Shown piece by piece: positions 56,830 to 64,000 of a stretch of 64,000 bases of DNA (its first letter is position 1; each line of letters begins with the position of its first letter). Under the pieces are notes generated by a model that had not been told where the DNA came from, made no database searches, and was given only the letters and a program-made list of their open reading frames with translations. The position numbers were made by a program, and so were the translations under genes. The stretch spans positions 856,802 to 920,801 of the forward strand of contig JAAOMT010000372.1 in the NCBI GenBank assembly GCA_016748015.1, given 5' to 3'. The DNA comes from Geosiphon pyriformis (taxonomy: Eukaryota; Glomeromycota; Glomeromycetes; Archaeosporales; Geosiphonaceae).

Positions 56830-58743
56830 ATATATATTTTAATATTTTTTAAGCAATTTTTATTACAATAGTAAAAAAAATAAAATAATCTGTCTAATAA
56901 AACTATTTTTAATTATATTACTAATATGTAAAATCGAATTCAAGATTATATTAGTATAAAATTTATACTAAATATTAATTTTTTGCATATATATATTTTA
57001 TTTATATATCTATTAAATATTAAAATTTAAATAAAAATTATTATATATAAAAAAAATACTTTATTATTATTTTTTAAAAGAACTGTAATATTTTTGTATA
57101 ATGTTTATTAAAACTTAACTAAAATTATTAAATATTTTAATCAAAAATCTTATTAGTTTTAAACAACCAATTATTATTAATAAGTATTTAGAACTAAGTT
57201 GATTTTATTATTAATTCTTTAATAAATATAATAATATCATTAACTTAAAAAAAAGTTGTTTGTTTTGTCAATAGAAGTTTTAATAATTTTATTAATAATA
57301 ATAATATATATATTAATAATATAATTAATTTATTAACTTAATTAATTTATAATTTATTTAATAATAATACTATTTGCTAAATTATTATTTAAAATTAACT
57401 TAATAATATGACTATTAACTTTAATATTAGTATATATAACAGTAATAAATTTGTTTAAATTTAATATAATTCTATTAATTAGTGGCTTATTTGTTTTATT
57501 TTTTAGATTAAATAGAAAAATAGTAATAAAAATATAGTTTTTGGTAATAATAGTATATAAAATAATATTAATAATATTGAATTTTAAGTTATTTATAATA
57601 TTTTAATTTTTAAATATAATAAAAAGACTTAAATAGTTTTAAAATTTTAAAAATAATAACTATATGTTTTTTAAATTTTTGGTGTAGATTTTTTGTTATC
57701 AATTAACATTACTAAAAATTAGCTAATAAGTAATTATTATTGATTATTAATTTTTTTAATTGGTTTTTGGTTTCAAGTTATTATTTAATATTTAAACCAA
57801 AAATTATTATTATATAATTGTTATAATTATGATAATAATTTTTATAATTGCAGTTAATAAATAATTTATTGTTGTAATTAAAAATAAAATACATATATAA
57901 GTTGTTAAATTTGTAATTAAATTGTTAAAAAATAATATTAAAATAATTAATATTGTTTTTGTAAAGTTTTAAATTTGTAATTTAGAGTTAAAAACCAGTA
58001 ATTAAAATTTTAATATTAATTTAATAACCAAAATTTATAGTTGATTTTTATATAATATTGTTTATAATAATAATTGTAAATTTAAGTTTTTTATACTTAT
58101 TATTAATTTAGTAATAATAACTATAATCAAATTTAATAATAACTATAATCAAATTTAATAATAATTATAATTCTAATTATTTTTATAGTATTAAAAAAAT
58201 TTATATGTTGTTTAATTATTAATTAAATATTTTTTCAATTTTAATTAATGAATTTACTAAATTGGTTTAATTTGATATTTAATTTAAATTATTATTAAGT
58301 TTATAGTTTAAAGTATAATTGGTTTTAACTTAGCAAATTTAATATTTTTTTATTAATATAATTGCTGCTTAAAAATTAACTAAATATAATAAATGTTTTT
58401 ATTATAAGAAATTATTTTGTAATTTTTTTATAAATTAATTTAAAATTTATAGTCACATTTTTTTCTAGCTTATTTTTAATAATATAGTAAAATAATTAAT
58501 ATTAATAATTTAAATTTAATACAAATTTTAATAAAAATATCTAAAATAAATAATAATTGCTTTATTTGTTTTTTGTTTATAATAATAAAGTAATTTTATA
58601 ATTGATTAATATTATTATTATTATTAAAATATCATAAAAAATAGTTTAAATATAACAAAATTATAACTAAGCTTTAATATTATAAATTAATAGTGTTTTA
58701 AAAAAAATAAAATATTGTTTAAAGTATTTTATTGTTATTTTAA
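56830..58743. other. A+T-rich DNA
   Basis: Nearly pure A/T with long TAATAAT tracts and a short direct repeat (AATAATAACTATAATCAAAT) at about 58117-58160. No gene supported. Confidence 0.6.
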
Positions 58744-61040
58744 CTAAATAAAATAATGTTTAACTCTTTGTCTCCTTAATTTTATGACCATAACCAAAGC
58801 AAAGAGTAAAAAAGCTGCACCTGATATTTGTCCTGAGATATCTAATAAAATTTCAACCAAAGAAGCTTTCTCTGTTGTAGAAGCAATTAGGCAAAACGTT
58901 TTAGAAGCCTTCCCTTTACCCAGTAATCGTGATAAGCTGCCTTTGGTGGCCACTGAAGCAACTTCCTCATCTTTGGCTGGTTTCTTACCAGTCAAAGTTT
59001 CCTCAAAGAGACACACTTGGATTAGTCCCAGTGTTGCCTCCACCCCAACCAAAAGCCCAAAAGTTTTTAATAATAGACCAGTAAATAAGCTGGTTTTCCC
59101 CTTTATAGATTTAACACTTGGTGCTACTAGCACCATCTCTTCAAAAAAAATGGTCAAAAAGACCAAAAGTTCAGAGAAGTGGGAGCAGTCGCTTGCCTCT
59201 GCTATTATTACACCGAACCCCTTTGTGGTTTCCAATGAGATCTTAGATGAGATCTTCATAACATCATCTGGCATGTCATTCAAGATGGGCCAAGATCAAC
59301 CATTGGTTGTGTTGCCAAATGTGGTGTCTTTCAGCAGATCTTCGCCAGTTTTAGAAGCAAAACAATCTCCTTCTGTTGGGTCACCTGTTCTTGAGAACTG
59401 GACTGATCAAATAGAAACTGAATCATCTTCTCTTCTAGTTTCTGGTACTACTTCTGGTGGTGCTTGGGAAACTATTACTAGTCGTCAAAGGTTTGCTGGG
59501 TGGGTGGCCTCCACTTTGGTGCCTGGTGCTACTTTTAAGATCAAATTGGCCCATGTTAAGACTGTTTTTCAGTTTGTGCATGGTTTCTTGGGTGCTAAAT
59601 CTGTTTCAAAAGACAATGTGAAGCTTTTTTGTGTGGAGTTTGCTTTTCAACAGTCTTTGGAAGCTGCGTTTCTAGTTGAGCTTACAAGTTCTGTTCGTTT
59701 GGCCACTCTCAAAATTGCCAAGTTTTTGGTGGTTTCTGAATCTGGTTCCTTTCCTGCTGCTGTTGGCTGCATGATGTACCTTTGGGTGTGTCTGCTGCTG
59801 ATGTTAAGTTGGCTCTCAGTGTGTTTGGTAGTGTCACTCGTGTTGTGCTGAAGCCTGCTGGCATTTGGCAGTATGTAGTGGTTTATTTTGAAAAGTTGGA
59901 CTCTGCTGTGTCTGCTTTGAAGCATTGGTCAGTCTTGGTGGACAAGGATAGTGTTAGAATTCTCCCTCTGGTAAATCAAAATGAGACTATTTTGTCTCAT
60001 AATAAGTTTAAGGCCAAATTGGTCAATCTTCCCCCTGGCTGTACTGTCTTTAAAATCAGTAATATGATTTCTCAGATTGGTGGTCGAACATGTTTCATCC
60101 CTCATTCTCCTGATTCTGGTCATTGTTTCTGGTTTGCTTTGGTTATATTTGACTCTCAAGGTGATTTGGACTCTGCTATAGTCAAGACTGGTACTCTAAG
60201 AAAATGCCGTATTTGGTGGGAAACTCCTGGCTGCCAGCACTGCTTTAGGTGTCAAAAAATAGGCCATCTAGCTGCGAATTGCAAGATTTCTCCACCTTCC
60301 ACTCCTAAGGTTCCCAAGGTTTTCAGGTCTTGTTTTGTGGGTTTTGCTTCATATGCCAAGACTGCTGCTCCTTCTGGTTTTTCTGAGTTTCCTCCTTTAG
60401 TGGCTTTTTCAGCTGCTTCAGCTGCTGATTCTGCTGTTAGTTCCAGATTAGACTTTTTGGAAAAGCAGATTTTGGATTTGGCTGCTCTGGTTAAGTCTAT
60501 TGTTGAGCCTGTTGGTTCTTTGATTGCTTTGGTGTTTCGTCTTCTTGATGATAATGTTGTTAAGGCTGTTCAGATCAAGAAAGATATCTTTTCCATGAAG
60601 AGTGCTGCTAACAATTTCTTTAATCTCATAGTCAGAGTTTCCAAGGACATTGCTTGTCTTAGATCTGAGGTTGATTTTGGTAATATGGATTATGATGATA
60701 TGCTGGCTGCTAAGCCTTCCTTTTTAAGTGAGGACACTATTGAGCGTATTATTGCTTTGTGGCAAATGTCTGGTGCTGAAACCAGGGGCAGTATTGAATC
60801 TACTAAATTGTTTTTTAGTGAGTTTATTTTTGACTCTAGGAATCTGAATGATATCATTGAGAGAATTTGTGGGTTGGAGTTATTCTCACCTACTTTTAAT
60901 TCAGCATAATGAGTCCTTGATTGGGCCAAGTGTTTGATCACATATAAAAAATGCATGATTTATGCCTATAATATAATTCCTTCTGTGGTATCATAGTTTA
61001 GGTAGTATTTGGGTCTTGTTCGTTAAATAAAAAAAATAAA
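58744..61040 (+). mobile_element. ORF1-only LINE derivative, young copy
   Basis: A 5' leader, one ORF1 (58784-60909) and, directly at its stop, a LINE 3' tail (TAATGAGTCCTTGATTGGGCC ... CACATATAAAAAATGCATG) that ends in an A-rich run near 61025-61040. No ORF2. The tail aligns with that of LINE 1 (TAATGATGCCTTGTCTGGCC). A fossil relative lies at 6520-7188 and 17022-18165. Confidence 0.8.
58784..60909 (+). pseudogene. ORF1 (Gag-like) of the ORF1-only LINE derivative, one frameshift
   Basis: From ATG 58784 (MTITKAKSKKAAPDICPEIS) the frame is clean to about 59765 and continues one phase over (HDVPLGVSAADVKLALSVFG) to TAA 60909; one base seems lost near 59760-59770. The fossil copy reads through this point, so the break is private to this copy. 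It has a Ser/Thr-rich N-terminal third, an RNA-recognition-like domain (about 59790-59970), a CCHC knuckle CFRCQKIGHLAANC and a C-terminal helical part. There are no nonsense codons and all Trp codons are TGG, so it is much younger than LINE 1 and LINE 2. It would bind element RNA; mobility must depend on an ORF2 product supplied in trans. Confidence 0.8.
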
Positions 61041-63540
61041 AAAAATAATGGTTTTTTCAATATTAGTTAAATAAATTGAGTATTATCTTTTTTGTTAATA
61101 AATTTTTTGATTTTAATAATTAATACATAGATTATTAATATAATTAGTAAAAAAATATATATATAAAAAATAAAATTAATTGTAATAGAGCTCTAATAAT
61201 TGGTATTATTGATAATAAATATATTAATACAATATGATTTAAAAATACTAAATTTTAAATTATTGGATTTTAAATAATTATTTTTAAAAGTTTTAATTAT
61301 AATAAATCTTAAAATTATATTTTTTTCGATATTTTTTTTTATTCAGATTTTTAACAAAGCTAAAAGCTGGTTAAAATAATAGTAATTATAATAATAAGAG
61401 TATAAATAGCTGTAATTAAAATTTTTTAAAATATTTTTTATATTTTTTGATTTAATAATCGAAAAAAATATGTGACTTTTTAAATAAATTATTATTTTTA
61501 AAATAGGTTTAGAATAAAAACCTGAAATTTTTTGGTTTTATAGTAAATAATAATATAATTTTTAATAAAATTCAAATAATATTTTTTGGAATATAATAAT
61601 AAAATAGTTTTAAAAATAAAGTAATTCTTAAATTTTTTGTTACTTGTAATTAATAAATTTTTTTTAAATATATTTATGAATTTTTAAATGTATTTTTGTT
61701 AGAGTATTTGTAAAATTATATAATTAATAATAACTAATATATTATTTAAATTTTTTGTAAAAATTTGTTTTTGTAAATTTTAAGCTAACTTTCTTTTAAC
61801 TGTATATTTATGTAAATATTAAATACTAATTTTATTAAAAAATAGTTGATTGTTAATTTTAAATTTTTTTTAAAGTATTTATATAATAATTTTGTAAACT
61901 TTAAATAGTTAGTTTTATAAATATTAAATTTGCTATTTTTATTAAATAATTACTAGTAATGTTTTTGTTTTTTGTAAATTATATCTTATAAAAAACATTA
62001 AATATTTTAAATAATTATATAATATATTAACTTGTAAGTTGGTATTGTAATAAATAAATAAATTAGAAAGTTTTAGTATTTAAAATTTTGAAATTAGTCA
62101 AGTTTTTTGTATAATAAACAAAAATTTATTAATAATAACTGATAATATTCAGTGTTTAACTTTTTGATATAATTATTAATATAATTTGGTGTTTTTTATT
62201 TTTTTACTAAGTAATTCAATAAATTAATTTTACATTTATTTTTATATATTTTAACAAATAATTTTTGATATTATAATCTTAATGTTTTTTTTAATTAATT
62301 AATAAAACAACAAAACAAAACAAAAAAAAACAAATAAAATAATAAAATATAAAATTAATATCTTGTTAATAATTATAATTAAAAGGTATTGTTTTAATAT
62401 TGTTAAATTTTGGAAATAAATACTATTAATATTAATAAGTTTATTAAGATAAATAGTAATTTATATATTTTAAATAGTAAATAATTTATAAATAATTTTA
62501 TTTAAAAATATTTGTTTCAAATATTAGATTTTTAACTGCTAAATTTATTTGATAAAAATTTTAAATAAAAAATTGGTTTTTTTGTTTCTAATATTACTGT
62601 TATATATATAAATATATTTTAATAATATAAAATTTCTGAAATTTTTAATGATTTTTATACTTTTTTTAAGTTAATACTAAAAATTTTGTTATAATTTTAA
62701 ATTATAAAAATAATAATTAATACTCTTAAAATATAAATATTTAATATATATTTGTTAATAGTAGTTTTTTTATTAATACATAATTTTTATTAATTTAAAA
62801 ATTTTACAATATAAATTTTTTTAATTTTATTTAATATTAATTAAAACATATAATTAAAAACTTATTAAAATTTTTTAGTTTTTTGAATGCTTACAGATTA
62901 CTTAAATATTTTTGTTGATTAAAATATAAATACACAAATAATTATATATAAATAAGATTATTAATTTTATATTAAACCATAAAATTTTAATATTTTTTAA
63001 AATAAATATATTAAAAATATTTAGTTTTTTTTAATAAAAAAATGAAAATAAAAAGAATTTAATTAATTAATAAAACTAATTTTTAACTGATTAATGTTTT
63101 TAGATGAATTTATTTATTCTAAAATTATATATCTAATTTAGTTATTTTTATTTAATTATTTAAAATAAAATTTAAATCTTTTATTAATTTTTTTTATAAA
63201 AACTAAAAAGTATTTTGAAAAAACTTTTAATATGATTATTTAATTAATTTTTAATAAACTGTTTTTAGTTTTTTTTAGTTCTTGCATTTATTATTATTAA
63301 CATCTTTATTGTGCTTTAGTAAATAAAAGATAATTATAATTCTTAACAGTTTATATATTACTTCTATTTTTCTGTATGCAACTGATTGATTTTTGTAATT
63401 TTTCTGTTTCAAGTTGTTTAATTATATAAAAAACATGTATAGTTGTAAAACTTATATTACTTTTAGATTCTTATAAACAATGTTTTGTTGTAAATTGTGT
63501 TCAATATTTAAATTCTTAGCATTGCTTACTTTTAAAGGTA
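61041..63540. other. A+T-rich DNA
   Basis: Low-complexity A/T sequence with no supported gene or RNA. TA at 63539-63540 is the presumed target duplication of the next element. Confidence 0.6.
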
Positions 63541-64000
63541 CAGTCTGGTAAGAAAAAAATTGGAAAAATATGAATCTACTAAGATTGCATTTGGTTCAAT
63601 CATTTTTGGTAAGTTTTGTGATAAGAAAAATGGAAACAGAATATTAGGTAGGTGGCTGAGCTCTAAAAACATTTTGTCACGTATTAACTAATAGTTTTTT
63701 TTAAAACTTGTCTTTGAAATGCTGACTTCAAAGCAAGAAACGCAATGGCAAGTCGAATTACATTTTGGAAGCAAAAAATACGAAAGGCAAAAGAAATACA
63801 GAATAAAACGAATATACCCCTTTCTACAATCTATAATATCCTCGAAAAACCCAAAAAAAAGGAACAATAAAGCATGCGAGTGGTAATAGTCGGCCAAGAA
63901 AGATTATGAGAAATTCTTCAAAAATATTAGGGCAGATTATTCGTAGAGATTCCTTAGTTTCGTCTAGATATTTAGCAATAAAGTTGGCTAAGAAGGGAAT
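63541..64000 (+). mobile_element. Tc1/mariner-like transposon, 5' end, cut by the window edge
   Basis: Starts CAGTCTGGTAAGAAAAAAAT after TA. On the plus strand an N-terminal helix-turn-helix transposase region is readable: NAMASRITFWKQKIRKAKEI, NIPLSTIYNILEKP, then, one phase over, HASGNSRPRKIMRNSSKILG and SSRYLAIKLAKKG. The shift falls in an A8 run near 63855, so this copy is probably inactive. The DDE half lies outside the window. Confidence 0.65.

Overview
The window looks like nuclear DNA of an arbuscular mycorrhizal fungus (Glomeromycotina, Rhizophagus-like). The reasons are the very A+T-rich non-coding DNA, a BTB/TLDc gene of the type that is heavily expanded in these fungi, and Ty3/gypsy, LINE, pogo-like and Tc1/mariner-like repeats whose proteins resemble those I know from glomeromycete genomes. 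The species is an inference from content; no search was run.

Only the left end holds host genes: a one-intron BTB-TLDc gene (1541-3057, +) and a small membrane-anchored coiled-coil protein (3779-4363, -). The rest is a layered graveyard of transposable elements. An old LINE derivative that carries only ORF1 (minus strand) was split by Ty3/gypsy element 1 (7189-17021, +); its halves lie at 6520-7188 and 17022-about 18165. Next come a pogo/Tigger-like DNA transposon with TA target duplication (19219-23486), a decayed transposase-like gene (23609-24595, -), and a protein fragment (26699-27030, -).

A satellite follows (27271-32094): 7 and then 19 units of exactly 173 bp, each block followed by the same 163-bp spacer. 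Then LINE 1 (33071-39900, +), Ty3/gypsy element 2 (40357-48159, -, also nested in a LINE relic), LINE 2 (50330-56829, -), a young ORF1-only LINE derivative (58784-about 61040, +) and the start of a Tc1/mariner-like element at the right edge (63541-64000, +).

The main observations for follow-up are: (1) ORF1-only LINE derivatives, one young and one fossil, apparently made by clean removal of ORF2 at a TAATGA repeat; (2) a satellite with no indels, variation concentrated at CpG/TpG/CpA sites, and intron-like spacers; (3) two gypsy elements that each keep an extra unbroken ORF between integrase and 3' LTR, one of which also carries a dUTPase and a Cys-rich module between protease and RT; (4) decay by transitions with almost no indels, which points to cytosine-deamination-driven silencing. 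In-frame TGA codons at first suggested recoding of TGA as Trp; comparison between copies makes ordinary CGA-to-TGA and TGG-to-TGA/TAG decay the better explanation.
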